Assembly: GCA_964537965.1 (NCBI GenBank)
Contig: CAZIDB010000016.1
Span: 1 to 32,201 of the forward strand
Source of the DNA: SURF-24 sp964537965
GTDB lineage: Bacteria > Bacteroidota > Ignavibacteria > Ignavibacteriales > SURF-24
Reading direction: 5' to 3'
DNA: 32,201 nucleotides
Positions 17,101-26,600 of the stretch are shown here, one piece after another (position 1 is the stretch's first letter; the number at the start of each line of letters is the position of its first letter). Position numbers and translations under genes: made by a program. Under the pieces are notes generated by a model, which had not been told where the DNA came from, did not search any database, and saw nothing but the letters and a program-made list of their open reading frames with translations.

Positions 17101-17189
17101 CTAAATCATATATCAATATGCCAAATAATGAATCTGTTTCGTTTCTTAATCCCCGTTATTTTAGTTTTGGTATCAGGGTAAATTTATGA
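14127..17189 (+). CDS. TonB-dependent receptor with carboxypeptidase-regulatory-like N-terminal domain
   Basis: A 1020-residue outer-membrane receptor. It has a signal peptide (about 1-21, ending LLAG) and a CarboxypepD-regulatory-like domain (about 26-110, with GKVTDAETGQPLVGVNIIVE and DGSYAILNVPPGTYNVRFS). A plug domain (about 120-230) follows, with LPVQTVSEVLNLQAGI, GILVRGGGANQTVYMVDGM and GFNAEYGNVRSGIVNIVTKD. The rest is a barrel ending NPRYFSFGIRVNL. This is the SusC/OMF-like layout typical of Bacteroidota. AGAGGAG precedes the ATG. Its substrate is unknown; no SusD-like lipoprotein is next to it, which argues against a standard glycan-uptake pair. Its stop overlaps an upstream ATG of the next gene (ATGA), but that gene's true start is probably at 17225. 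Confidence 0.93.
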   Translation: MKFLYTLLITLVLGFSISLLAGTTGKIAGKVTDAETGQPLVGVNIIVEGTSLGAATNIDGSYAILNVPPGTYNVRFSMVSYERIIVRGVVVEIDLTSTVNAELNSATLTVDEVVISARQPVVVKDVANSVTNIKTENIQTLPVQTVSEVLNLQAGIQQGSTGILVRGGGANQTVYMVDGMNLNDERSNIPYSAVSLASAKNIQVQTGGFNAEYGNVRSGIVNIVTKDGERDRYTATINVSIAPPQKKHFGISLYDPNSYYNRPYTDPAVCWTGTDNGAWDEYTQESYPEFQGWNEIALKTLQDSDPKNDLTPLGAKTLWEWQRRRAGDIKKPDYTIDAGFGGPVPFISRMLGDLRFYFTYFAERDMFIYPLSRDAYTNNHAELKFNANITPDIKLVVKGIYGEDHSVCTDQWTTTPTGSLLKSQSEVADLLSASDGMNILYMPDYFSPSSVYRNVIGVSLTHVLSPTTFYDFTFQRNENIYKTYQAELRDTSKIYQPVPGYFVDEAPWGYWGYSTGAIDGVTSMGGWMNLGRDKSVNTTTSLTFNLTTQIDKYNQVKTGAQFYYNDMNINSGTYSPSMSTWTRDLRYHIFPYRLGVYAQDKLEFQGFIANIGARLDYSDPNTNAIDIDPYDNLFSAGAGKQISQNANKSDSESQLYISPRVGISHPITENSKLYFNYGHFVSEASSSYRFRLQQESNGQVDYIGNPNLAYEKTIAYELGYEQNIYNQVLLHLAAYYKDVTHQPGWVLYQSINTSVNYYQASNNNYADIRGFEVTLSKVAGGWFRGFINYTYNVVTSGYFDITEYYQDINKQREYLLLNEQQSKPVPQPYARANFEFETPDDFGPEFLGIKPLSGWSLSIIANWRAGAHATYNPNNIPGVSNNVQWVDYWGADLRLAKDFRGFGDLLKNFSFQIYMDITNVFNFKFLNYAGFVDSYDYQDYLSSLCFDWETGYQKGEDRIGDYRPGDVAYDPLVPNPNNDPEITAANNRRKDTKSYINMPNNESVSFLNPRYFSFGIRVNL

Positions 17190-17210
17190 GAATATTACTT
17201 GATATAATCA

Positions 17211-17217
17211 AAGGGAG
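17211..17217 (+). promoter_or_regulatory. Ribosome-binding site that fixes the start at 17225
   Basis: AAGGGAG lies seven bases before the ATG at 17225. Starting there places a signal peptide directly at the N-terminus, which the ATG at 17186 would bury behind 13 extra residues. Confidence 0.7.
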
Positions 17218-17224
17218 TATTATA

Positions 17225-19795
17225 ATGTTTCGTGTACACAAAAGTTTAATGACTATAGTTGCAGCAATTTGTTTGTTTTCAGTTACACCTCCGTTGTCTG
17301 CTCAGGTGTCCGAAACACAAACACGTTATATCCGGATCGGTTCTCTTCAGAGCAGGTTTACTGCAATTGGTTCTGAAAGAGCATGGAATAATGTTTACTA
17401 CGAAGGTTTAACCTGGCCTTCAGATTATCTGTTGCAGGATAATGCTGTTATTGAACGTACCTTTATGGGTTGTATGGATTTTACCGACTCTAAAGGCCAG
17501 CATTGGGATAGATATTGCCATAACGTTTCAACTGCTTTTGCATCAGTTAGTATATTTCCTATGGTAATAAAACAAACCGCAAAGTTTCCAAATCCTATGG
17601 TTAATGTAGATGGAGTTGATATTAGTGCTCCTTATACCGGTGATGTAGATGCAATTGATCCGAATCAGGTTGCTGACAGAATAGTAACAAATGTTGTAAA
17701 TACTTCCATGGGTATAACAATGACAAGAAAAGTACATGCTTTCAGTCAGCAGTACCACGATAACTACTTTATCATTGAATATACGTTTAAGAATACAGGT
17801 TATGTAAGTGCAGAGAATAAAAAAGTTCTTGATGCAACTGTAAAAGGATTTCGCTTTGGTTTTATGAACCGTTACAGTGTCTGCCGTGAAGGTGCGGATA
17901 AGATGGGTTACGATCAGGAATACGGAAAACATAGCTGGGTTACAAGAAGAGGCGAAGATTATCCCCAGCATGCCGGTGAGGTTGCAAACCTTACAGAGTC
18001 TAGTCCGCTTCCTAATTGGTTACGTGCAGGTTTTGAATGGACAGGACAGAGAGACCTGAATGCTTATGATAATATCGGTTCACCGGATATTTTAAAGGGA
18101 ACCGGAAGATTATGTTCACCTCAGCATGCCGGTATAGTTACACTTCATGTAGACAAATCAACTTCAGACAGAGCAGATGATGTTAATCAGCCTGCAGTCC
18201 TTGGCTGGCATGCCGGCGATACATATCCAAGCCTTGGTGATATGTCGCTTTCTACCGCTCCTCTTCATAATAACATGTATGATTTATTAAGCGGAATACC
18301 TTATAAAGGAATAGGCAATGGCAATCCTTCTCAGCGTTTTGATGAAGCTTACCAGGCTACCGTTGTAGATCCATATAAAGTTCATGGAGATGGCGGCGGT
18401 ACAGGACTTTGGATTGGGTATGGCCCCTGGGATATTGCTCCCGGTGATAGTGTAGTTCTTGTACTTGCAGTTGGCGTTAGCGGATTAGACAGAACAGCCT
18501 GCTGGCAGATTGGTAAAAGATGGTATCAGGCTTATAGGAATGCAAGCGATTTGGGACCGTTCACTTTACCTAATGGTTCAACAACTACTGATGAGAATGT
18601 TTATAAAAACACTTGGGTATATACGGGCAAAGATTCTATTATGCAAACCTTTAGCCGTGCTGTAAGAAATTATGAGCTTGGTTATAATATTCCTCAAGCG
18701 CCTCAGCCGCCTGCAATATTTACTGTTACTTCCGGTGGTGATAGAATTAGTCTTACCTGGGATCCAAGCCCATCTGAAAGCGAAGCTGGTTTTGGCGGGT
18801 ATAAAATCTTCAGGGCTGTTGGAACACCAGATACAGTCTTTAATGAAATTGCCAGCCTTGGTCCGGGTTCAAAAAGCTTTGATGATGTTACTGCTCAAAG
18901 AGGATTCTCTTACTATTATTATATCTGTGCTTTTAGTGATGGCAGTAATAATGCAACAGGTAAAGCAAATCCTGCAGGTAGATTATTAAGCAGCAGATTC
19001 TATACTAAGACAAATTATGCTGCTTATTTAAGACGTGCACAAGGCCCACAGCTAAGTCAAAATATGACTGATAGTATACCAATGGCAAATGTAAATTTGG
19101 TAAAGTTTGATGAAAAGGATTCTCTTAAAAATGTTGTTGAATTCCGTATCGATCCGCAATTTGCAGATAAATACGTAAATGTTGCTTTAACGGAATTCAG
19201 CATTACCATAATTGACACAGGCGGTTTTGCAAAAACAATAACCCCTCCTGAAGGTATGTTGCCGATTCATTTGAGCAATGATATTGACAGCACAACATCA
19301 TTTAAGTTTGAGTTGGATTCAACCTGGGTAAAAACTGCAAGCAAGTTGTGGTATAAAGTCAGAACATACAATTCATATTTACCGGATGCTATTGCGATTA
19401 CACTGAATGGTACAAGAATAAATCTTCCTGCTTCAACTATTCCTTCATTTAATAAATGGATAGATGCAGTAAGAATTGTACCTAATCCGTATAATATCAG
19501 ATCAGCGGAATTGCAGTATACAGGTGAACCGGACAAGATAATGTTTCTTAATATCCCAGGTCATTGCTTAATAAGAATATATACGGAGAACGGAGATCTT
19601 ATTAATACAATAGAACATGAAAACGGCAGCGGTGATGAGAGATGGAATTCAAATACCTTTTCAGGTCAGGTTGTTGTAAGCGGTGTGTATATAGTTCACT
19701 TTACGGTTACACAAGATTTTACTGATCCATTGACAGGTGAAGTTAGATATCGTAAAGGAGATACAGCATACCAGAAGTGTATAATAATAAGGTAA
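17225..19795 (+). CDS. Large secreted protein with FN3-like domain and T9SS-like C-terminal region
   Basis: This 856-residue protein has a signal peptide (about 1-27, ending PPLSAQ). The N-terminal 490 residues belong to no family I can name; they contain many aromatic and Gly/Asp turns and look like an all-beta extracellular region. An FN3-like domain follows at about 500-590 (ISLTWDPSPSESEAGFGGYK). The C-terminal region, from WIDAVRIVPNPYNIRSAELQ through FLNIPGHCLIRIYTENGDL to VVSGVYIVHFTVTQDF, looks like a FlgD-like/T9SS sorting-type fold and ends YQKCIIIR. Its place after a PorV/PorQ-like protein and a TonB-dependent receptor suggests a surface-exposed partner of the receptor or a T9SS cargo. 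The exact function is unknown. Confidence 0.85.
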   Translation: MFRVHKSLMTIVAAICLFSVTPPLSAQVSETQTRYIRIGSLQSRFTAIGSERAWNNVYYEGLTWPSDYLLQDNAVIERTFMGCMDFTDSKGQHWDRYCHNVSTAFASVSIFPMVIKQTAKFPNPMVNVDGVDISAPYTGDVDAIDPNQVADRIVTNVVNTSMGITMTRKVHAFSQQYHDNYFIIEYTFKNTGYVSAENKKVLDATVKGFRFGFMNRYSVCREGADKMGYDQEYGKHSWVTRRGEDYPQHAGEVANLTESSPLPNWLRAGFEWTGQRDLNAYDNIGSPDILKGTGRLCSPQHAGIVTLHVDKSTSDRADDVNQPAVLGWHAGDTYPSLGDMSLSTAPLHNNMYDLLSGIPYKGIGNGNPSQRFDEAYQATVVDPYKVHGDGGGTGLWIGYGPWDIAPGDSVVLVLAVGVSGLDRTACWQIGKRWYQAYRNASDLGPFTLPNGSTTTDENVYKNTWVYTGKDSIMQTFSRAVRNYELGYNIPQAPQPPAIFTVTSGGDRISLTWDPSPSESEAGFGGYKIFRAVGTPDTVFNEIASLGPGSKSFDDVTAQRGFSYYYYICAFSDGSNNATGKANPAGRLLSSRFYTKTNYAAYLRRAQGPQLSQNMTDSIPMANVNLVKFDEKDSLKNVVEFRIDPQFADKYVNVALTEFSITIIDTGGFAKTITPPEGMLPIHLSNDIDSTTSFKFELDSTWVKTASKLWYKVRTYNSYLPDAIAITLNGTRINLPASTIPSFNKWIDAVRIVPNPYNIRSAELQYTGEPDKIMFLNIPGHCLIRIYTENGDLINTIEHENGSGDERWNSNTFSGQVVVSGVYIVHFTVTQDFTDPLTGEVRYRKGDTAYQKCIIIR

Positions 19796-19865
19796 TTGAA
19801 TTGAGCTTATATAATAAGTTTGATTCTTATTAATTGTTCTTATTCTAACTTGAGGTCATTCATTA

Positions 19866-19894
19866 TTAAGGCATTACATAAGTTGATGCCTTAA
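19866..19894. repeat. Inverted repeat between the secreted-protein and lipoprotein genes
   Basis: TTAAGGCAT (19866-19874) and ATGCCTTAA (19886-19894) are perfect 9-bp arms around an 11-base loop. No T tract follows, so it is not a normal intrinsic terminator. It lies 82 bases before the lipoprotein ATG and may be an mRNA-processing hairpin or an operator. Confidence 0.5.
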
Positions 19895-19975
19895 GTAAAA
19901 ATGCTAAAAGAAATACTATCCTGTAATTTACAGCAAGAGTAAGTTGGGATAGATGAAATAAATTGTGGAGAAAGC

Positions 19976-21223
19976 ATGAAAAAAAATTTACTCAAATCAT
20001 TTGTAATAGTAACGTTACTTATGTTTGTATCGTCGGTTTATTTTGTCGGTTGTTCCGATGAAGAAGCTCCGAGCCTTTATAATCCGCCAGGTACAGCAGG
20101 CACTCCTGAAATTACATCGGTTGATCCTCCTGCGGTTGCAATAGGTGCTGTAACTGTAATTACAATTACAGGGAAGAACTTTTCATCGGATGCATCTAAG
20201 ATGAAGGTGTACTTTGGTAAAGAAGCTGCCAATATCGTATCCGCTTCTCCTACACAGTTGACGGTTATTTCTCCGAATGTCTCCGGTGATATGAATATAA
20301 GAGTAGCTAATCAATCTTCTGTTCCGTTCAGCAATTCATATCAATATACATTAACTCCGGCGGCCGAGGATTTTTATCCTGCTGCAGGCGATTCGGTGAA
20401 CAGACCATACAGTTTTGTGTTTGATAAATCCGATAATATTTTTTCATACAATGCATCTTTAGGTGTCTACCAGATTGCACCGGACGGTGTAGCAACACTC
20501 TACTCTCCGAAATCCGGTGAGGCGTACTGGACAAGTATGAGATTTGGTACAAATGGTGTTTTGTATGGTGTAAGAGGAAGCGCTCAGGCAATTTTTACTA
20601 TACCGGCAAATGCCGGCGGTACAGTAAAAAATTCTGTGTGGGTTTCATTAACTCCGGCAACAATAAAAATAGCAAAAATAGAATTTGATCCCCTTGGTAA
20701 TATGTGGGCTGCAGGAAAAAATACTGCTATCTACAGAATAAAATCCGATAAGAGCTACGTATCATTCCCATTCGATTATAACGTAACTGCAATGCGTGTG
20801 TTTGTAGATAATGGAACAACTTATTTATATGTCGCCGCACAAGGCGCTTCTTCAACCACTATTAAACGTTTACCAATTGACGCTAACGGCGATCTTGGAG
20901 CACCGGAAGACTATTTTGACTTTTCTGGGAATTACGGCACAGAATGTATAATAAATGATATGACATTTGCTGCTGACGGTACTCTCTACCTTGCAACTGA
21001 TTTACCTTCACCAATAGTATATATTAATACTAATAAATCTCACGGTTTATTGTACCAGGGAATATTACTGAAATCTCCGGCGCTTTCTATTACGTGGGGA
21101 AATGGTAATTACCTTTACTACGTAAGAACAAGAATTAGTGAAACTTCAGGAAAGTTTAAATTAGCCCAGGCAATTGTTAAAATGAATATGCTTAAACCGG
21201 GAGCTCCTTATTACGGAATGTAA
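19976..21223 (+). CDS. Lipoprotein with IPT/TIG domain and propeller-like C-terminal part
   Basis: A 415-residue lipoprotein. The signal peptide ends in a lipobox-like YFVGC with Cys26, followed by SDEEAP. An IPT/TIG Ig-like domain covers about 43-128 (PEITSVDPPAVAIGAVTVIT and ITGKNFSSDASKMKVYFG). The remaining 280 residues show repeats of about 40-45 residues such as YSFVFDKSDNIFSYNASLGV, AKIEFDPLGNMWAAGKNTAI and NDMTFAADGTLYLATDLPS, typical of NHL/SMP-30-like beta-propellers. GGAG precedes the ATG by about seven bases. Such lipoproteins often sit beside TonB-dependent receptors as surface ligand-binding partners. It closes the operon, before a strong terminator. Confidence 0.88.
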   Translation: MKKNLLKSFVIVTLLMFVSSVYFVGCSDEEAPSLYNPPGTAGTPEITSVDPPAVAIGAVTVITITGKNFSSDASKMKVYFGKEAANIVSASPTQLTVISPNVSGDMNIRVANQSSVPFSNSYQYTLTPAAEDFYPAAGDSVNRPYSFVFDKSDNIFSYNASLGVYQIAPDGVATLYSPKSGEAYWTSMRFGTNGVLYGVRGSAQAIFTIPANAGGTVKNSVWVSLTPATIKIAKIEFDPLGNMWAAGKNTAIYRIKSDKSYVSFPFDYNVTAMRVFVDNGTTYLYVAAQGASSTTIKRLPIDANGDLGAPEDYFDFSGNYGTECIINDMTFAADGTLYLATDLPSPIVYINTNKSHGLLYQGILLKSPALSITWGNGNYLYYVRTRISETSGKFKLAQAIVKMNMLKPGAPYYGM

Positions 21224-21265
21224 AAGTGAATCGTAAAAATAAATTCTGAAAAGAAATTCTTTTAG

Positions 21266-21302
21266 ATCCCGTTTTAAGTTCTTTTAAAACGGGATTTTTT
21301 TT
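21266..21302 (+). terminator. Strong Rho-independent terminator of the envelope operon
   Basis: ATCCCGTTTTAA (21266-21277) pairs perfectly with TTAAAACGGGAT (21284-21295) around a six-base loop, giving a 12-bp stem followed by a run of eight T. It lies 42 bases after the lipoprotein stop codon. Confidence 0.95.
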
Positions 21303-21320
21303 AATGTTCATTTAAAATTG

Positions 21321-21340
21321 TAGTTGAATTATTCCAACTA
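21321..21340. promoter_or_regulatory. Short palindrome in the promoter region of the glycosyl hydrolase gene
   Basis: TAGTTG (21321-21326) and CAACTA (21335-21340) are perfect 6-bp arms eight bases apart. A TATACT (21344-21349) follows 17 bases after the left arm, so the palindrome would overlap the -35 to -10 spacer of a possible promoter. An operator is conceivable; the evidence is thin. Confidence 0.25.
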
Positions 21341-21431
21341 ACTTATACTGTGAGAAAAATAATTTTTAACTTAGCTTGATAACAGCTTTACAAATCATTC
21401 CAGAAACAATTTTTAGTTGAAGGGAAAAACC

Positions 21432-22931
21432 ATGAATAAATCAATTTATGTTAAATTCTCAATCATAATACTGGTAACAATTTTTTCTATAAACTTAGCG
21501 CAGCAAAAAAAGTATGAAACCATTCCTCCTGTTCCAAGGGAAATGAGGGCTGCGTGGATTGCTACAGTTGCAAATATTGACTGGCCATCCCGACCGGGTT
21601 TGTCAGTTGATGAACAGCAGAAGGAAATAATAGCAATAATTGACCGGGTTGCAGAATTAAATCTGAATACAATAGTGTTACAGGTTCGTCCGCAGGCAGA
21701 TGCATTTTATAAATCTGATCTTGAACCATGGTCCTATTATCTTACAGGACAACAGGGAAAAGCACCCGAACCATTTTATGATCCGCTTGAATTCTGGATT
21801 TCGGAATCACATAAAAAGGGAATTGAATTACATGCATGGTTAAATCCTTACCGGGCTAAACACAGTGCAATGCGTGGTGAAGATGCGCCGAATTCAGTAT
21901 TAATAACAAAGCCGGGCTGTGCAAAAAAACTTGGCAATGCCGGGTTTTACTGGCTCGATCCCGCACAAAAAGAAGTTCAGGATCATTCATATAATGTTGT
22001 AATGGATATTGTTAAGCGATATGATATAGATGCAATTCACTTTGATGACTATTTCTATCCTTATCCTGAATATAATGACGGCAGAGATTTTCCTGATGAT
22101 GATACTTATGAAGCTTACAAAAAAAATGGCGGAACTTTAGAACGCGGAGACTGGCGCCGTGATGCGGTGAATAAATTTATTGAAAGAGTTTATAACGGAA
22201 TTAAAAGTGAAAAGTCTTGGGTTAAGTTTGGAATAAGTCCGTTTGGTGTTTACAGACCAGGTTATCCAAGCAGTATCGGAGGAGGATTTGATCAATACGC
22301 TACGTTATATGCCGATGCAAAATTATGGCTGAACAAAGGATGGTTGGATTATTATGTACCCCAGCTTTACTGGAATATATCAAGAGTGGATTTAAGTTAC
22401 CCTGTGCTTCTTGAATGGTGGCAATCTGAAAATACAATGAAACGCAATCTTTGGCCCGGTCTGTTTATTCGCCCGGAAGTTAACGGCAGAACAATGGCGC
22501 TTGAGATTGTTAACCAGGTAATGGTAACAAGAGGAATTGTTCCGAATTCAAAAGGGAATATGTTTTTCAGCATGAAATCTCTAATGCCAAAAGATAGTTT
22601 AACAGGCAGGATGCTGCTTGAGGGACCATACCGTAACAAGGCTTTAATTCCTTCATATTCGTGGCTGGATAAAATTCCTCCTGCAGTTCCGGAAATCAAA
22701 ACAGAAAAGAACAGCCAAGAGATTAAAATTTCCTGGACGACCGGCGGAAACGAAAAACCATTTCTCTATGTTGTATATTCTAAGCAAGGTGAGAGATGGA
22801 TTTATGATATCCTGCCGGGAGATAAATTAGAAACGGTGTTATCATTAGATAAAAAGGTTACCTTGATTGCTATAGGCGCCATTGATAAATGCGGTAATGA
22901 AAGCAGAAGTGAAATTTTAAGCGTTGAATAA
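21432..22931 (+). CDS. Secreted glycosyl hydrolase-like protein, GHL10/DUF187 family
   Basis: A 499-residue exported protein of the family-10-like glycosyl hydrolase group (YngK/YddW-like). The signal peptide is about 1-23 (VKFSIIILVTIFSINLAQ). The barrel begins REMRAAWIATVANIDWPSRPG, typical of the family, and continues with LNTIVLQVRPQADAFYKSD, IELHAWLNPYRAKHS, the acidic IDAIHFDDYFYPYP and VKFGISPFGVYRPG. From about residue 415 a C-terminal FN3-like domain (KISWTTGGNEKPFLYVVYS) follows. E. coli YddW (DigH) cleaves peptidoglycan glycan strands lacking stem peptides, so a cell-wall or polysaccharide substrate is plausible here but not shown. GAAGGGA at 21419-21425 fixes the ATG at 21432 over an in-frame TTG at 21417. 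Confidence 0.9.
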   Translation: MNKSIYVKFSIIILVTIFSINLAQQKKYETIPPVPREMRAAWIATVANIDWPSRPGLSVDEQQKEIIAIIDRVAELNLNTIVLQVRPQADAFYKSDLEPWSYYLTGQQGKAPEPFYDPLEFWISESHKKGIELHAWLNPYRAKHSAMRGEDAPNSVLITKPGCAKKLGNAGFYWLDPAQKEVQDHSYNVVMDIVKRYDIDAIHFDDYFYPYPEYNDGRDFPDDDTYEAYKKNGGTLERGDWRRDAVNKFIERVYNGIKSEKSWVKFGISPFGVYRPGYPSSIGGGFDQYATLYADAKLWLNKGWLDYYVPQLYWNISRVDLSYPVLLEWWQSENTMKRNLWPGLFIRPEVNGRTMALEIVNQVMVTRGIVPNSKGNMFFSMKSLMPKDSLTGRMLLEGPYRNKALIPSYSWLDKIPPAVPEIKTEKNSQEIKISWTTGGNEKPFLYVVYSKQGERWIYDILPGDKLETVLSLDKKVTLIAIGAIDKCGNESRSEILSVE

Positions 22932-22946
22932 AAAAATGATTTGACA

Positions 22947-22993
22947 AATTAAAGAAGGGAATGAATTTATTTTACATTATCCCTTCTTTAATT
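22947..22993. terminator. Long hairpin between convergent genes, probable bidirectional terminator or 3' stabiliser
   Basis: AATTAAAGAAGGGA (22947-22960) and TCCCTTCTTTAATT (22980-22993) are perfect 14-bp arms with a 19-base loop. The right arm lies inside the last codons of the response regulator, whose stop codon is in the loop. No uninterrupted T tract follows on the plus strand; on the minus strand seven T follow after about ten bases. Confidence 0.6.
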
Positions 22994-23601
22994 GCTTTTG
23001 CTACTGCCTGGGATTTTGAGTGAACGTGAAGTTTCTGGTAAATATGTCTGATATGATTTCTTACAGTTTGAAAACTTATAAACAATTTATTTGAAATTTC
23101 ATCGGTTGACAGACCTTCAACTATAAGCAAAAGAATTTCTCGTTCCCTGTCGGATAAATTATCCTTGCCGTTACTTTGCGGTATATGATTCTTGAATAAG
23201 TTTATAGCTTTTCTCGCAATTGTAGGTGTCATAGGTGAACCACCCTCGTAAGCATCCTCAATTGCCTGTATAATTCTGATCGGAGCGGACTTTTTCAGAA
23301 TGTAACCGTCTGCACCGGCTAATATTGAACGGAATACATTTTTATCATCTTCGAACACGGTTAAGATTACAATGCTTACATCCGGGAAGTTTTGTTTTAT
23401 CTTATCAATGCCCTCTATACCGGAAATGCCCGGCAGGTTAATATCCAGCAGGATAACATCAGCCTGGTTCATTTTTTCCAAAGCTTCTTCAACAGAAGAA
23501 TATCGGCCGGTACAATTAAAACCTTCAGTTGAGCTTAAAATAAAAGCGATGCTTTCTCTGAATTCCTTGTGGTCTTCGATTATTACAACATTAATATTCA
23601 T
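22972..23601 (-). CDS. NarL/LuxR-family response regulator
   Basis: A 209-residue response regulator. The receiver domain (about 1-120) has the acidic pair ED at 9-10, the phospho-acceptor Asp53 in VILLDINLPGISGIEGID, the switch threonine in VSIVILTVFEDD and the conserved lysine in YILKKSAP. The C-terminal LuxR-type DNA-binding domain (about 145-205) contains LSDREREILLLIVEGLSTDE and LFISFQTVRNHIRHIYQKL. It lies 83 bases downstream of the NarL-type sensor kinase on the same strand and is almost certainly its partner. AAGAAG lies upstream of the ATG. Its last codons form one arm of a long hairpin with the intergenic DNA. Confidence 0.95.
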   Translation of the reverse strand: MNINVVIIEDHKEFRESIAFILSSTEGFNCTGRYSSVEEALEKMNQADVILLDINLPGISGIEGIDKIKQNFPDVSIVILTVFEDDKNVFRSILAGADGYILKKSAPIRIIQAIEDAYEGGSPMTPTIARKAINLFKNHIPQSNGKDNLSDREREILLLIVEGLSTDEISNKLFISFQTVRNHIRHIYQKLHVHSKSQAVAKAIKEGIM

Positions 23602-23684
23602 TTGATCTTCTTAAATGTTCCGGATGCTTTAATTCCGATTCTAAGATTTTGAAAAAATAGTTTTAATGCAATAGTCCATTTGCG

Positions 23685-26600
23685 TCATTTTTCTATTGAA
23701 AGCACAATCCTTGTCCCTTTTGCCGGTTCAGAAGAAATTAGTAAACCGGCATTAATTTCTTTCGCTCTTTTTATCATGTTAAAGATGCCGTTTCCAAAAG
23801 AAACATTGGTAAGGCTAAATGTCTGTGTAAGAGCGGAATCAATAATTATTTTATCTGTACTGCTCATTCCGGCGCCGTCATCTTCAATTGTGAAGATAAG
23901 ATTATTACCATCCGGTCGAATTTTAAACATTACGTTCTTTGCTTTGGAATGCCTGATTAAATTATTAGTAGCTTCTTTTAGAATAAGATAAATGTTCTTC
24001 CTGGTTTCCTGGTTTAATGCAATTTGTTTTTGAATTTCGTTAAATGTAAATGTACATTGGATGCCCTTTGCATGACAACTATCCGCAATAAAAGATTTCA
24101 GTTTGGTGACCATATCTTCAAGGTTATCCTGGTAAGGTGAAACGGTCCACACAATATCTGTAATTGATTCGGAGGCTTCACTTAGTAACATAGAAATTTT
24201 ACCTGACAGTTCTGCCTGTTTATTATCTTCCCTGTTTAGCGTTCTGCTTAAAGTTTCTGAATAAATATATGCGCTGCTGATTGTTGATGCGAGGTCGTCG
24301 TGTAGATCTCTTGCAATTCTGTCTCTGGTTTCCTGTTTTTCAATTTTAGCTTTTTTAATTAATGTAATGCGTTCATAAATCAAATGTAGAATCAACAGGT
24401 AAAATAACAAGGAAAGTATCGGGAGCGTTGAGGAAAGGAAAAATGATTCGTGACGAAATAGAAGAGATAATACAAAGTAGATTAACACACCAATGAGATA
24501 GAAAACTGTTCTTCTTCTGTTTTGCCAATTGTATTTTTTTACAGCCATCAAGTTGGAAATGAAAATCATAACGGCAGCAATAAATAATTTGAAGGCTTCA
24601 AAATGAGTCTGCGGATTTATAATAAAACGATTTGCCGATTTTAATGCCAGAGTCCGATATCGTTCAAACCCATTTTCTTCACTAATAAAAATTCTTGAAC
24701 CTGCCTTTATATTCCGAATTGTTTTTTCTGTTCCACTTGCAGGGAAATAAATTCTGATGTCAAAATATTCTCCGTCCGGTAACCCAAAGTGGACTTCTTT
24801 GGAGTTGATAGAAGCATACCCGCTTCCGCCATTAATTTCTCTGAATCCCAGGAGATAATTATTATCCCCTGAGTGGCCGCCTTTGTATAAAAATATTTTT
24901 GCTCCAACTGCGTCTCTGTTGCTTTTGGTGCCCTCAACATTAATGAGGATATATCTTTTATCATTCAGATTATTCAGTAAAAGAGTTGAGTTAGCGTTTA
25001 TATAATTTGCAAGATAAATGTCGATATCCCCATCGTTATCAATGTCTCCTGTTGCTGTTCCGGTGCTGTAGCCTCCAAGTGTTGCGCCAAATTCTGATGA
25101 TACATCAATAAATTTTTTGCCGGTAATATTTTTATAAAATTTATCTTCATATATATTTGCAACGAACAAATCTAAAAAACCGTCGTTATCAAAATCTGCA
25201 AAGCTTGCGCCATAGCTAAGCATAGAATCAAGTCCTATCATCTCCTCAGTCTTATCATCAAATATTCCTTTACCGTTATTAATATATAGTCGGTTAGAAA
25301 TTTTCCTGTTGGTAACAAACAAATCAAGGTCGGCATCATTATCAATGTCTGCAAATACAACTGCATTGCTTTTAGCAAAGGATTCTCCTTCAACTCCGGC
25401 AGTTTTAGAAATATCTGTAAATTGAACCTTACCGGTTTGAGAAAATTCATTTCTGAATAATAAATTTTTCCTGTACCAGTTGGCTACATACAAATCAAGA
25501 TCGCCGTCATTATCAATATCACCAAATGAAGCGCCCATGCCGCCTAATTCTGTTTTTAATCCAGCATCATCTGAAACATCAGATAAATAACCGTTTCCGT
25601 CATTTAAAAAAAGTTTGTTTGATGAATATTCGTTTGTAACAAAAAGATCAGGATCTCCGTCATTATCAACATCTCCAAGGATGGCGGCATTGCTTCTGGC
25701 ATTAGTGCATTGACCTCTGTTTCTCTGACCTGAGACATTCCAAAAGTATCCTGAACCGTCATTTAAAAACATCTGGTTGTCTCTAATAAGATTGCAAAGA
25801 TATAAATCGGGATCGCCGTCATTATCAATATCACCAGATGTAACACCCAGATAAAGATCAGGATTTGCTGTTGAGTTACTTAATACTCCCGTTACTTCTC
25901 TTGATGTAGCCTCTTCCAGAAAAATAATATTTTCAGGGCTTGGAGAACCGGTTAAGTTTTTAATGCCGTTAATGTATAAACGGTTGGGGTCAAAAATACA
26001 AACCGCATAAATGTCCTTTCGTCCATCCTTATTAAAATCATCAATTGCAACTCCATATTCATCGTTAACCTCTCTTCCGTAGAGGTAGATTTTTTTCTGA
26101 TCGAATCCCGGGCTTTTTTCATTTGCAACAATTTTATTTTTATTATAGCAAAGAATTATTCCTCTTGCTCCAACCGCCCAGCCTTCATCTTTGTTTTGCA
26201 TATTTATGGCTGAAAGGTATGCGTTTGTATTTGTAATAGTCTTTTCCCATTTACCGTTTGAATAATGAAGGATGATACCTTCTGCACCTGCCGCCCAGAT
26301 ATTATTCTCATCAATAATTGAAACAGAAGCCATTTTATATAACAGGTTATCACCGGAATGAAATTTTGGCACACCGTTTTTAATAATGTACAATTCATTG
26401 TCGGCTAATAGCCAGCCGTCATTCATTGTTGTAAAGTTAGTTGAGTGAATTTTTTTCTCGGGAAAGATACGATGCCAACTTTTTCCATCATAAAAAAACA
26501 GGTACTTAGAATAAACATGAACCCAGACTTTCCCGGATTCGTCGCCATATATATTTGAAATTGACTCTTCGGGAAGAGGAGAAGAAAAATACTTCCACGT

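Noticed and set aside
17543..17971. 142-codon minus-strand open frame inside the large secreted-protein gene
   Set aside because: Low-complexity Ile/Tyr/Cys-rich translation, inside a well-supported gene on the other strand.
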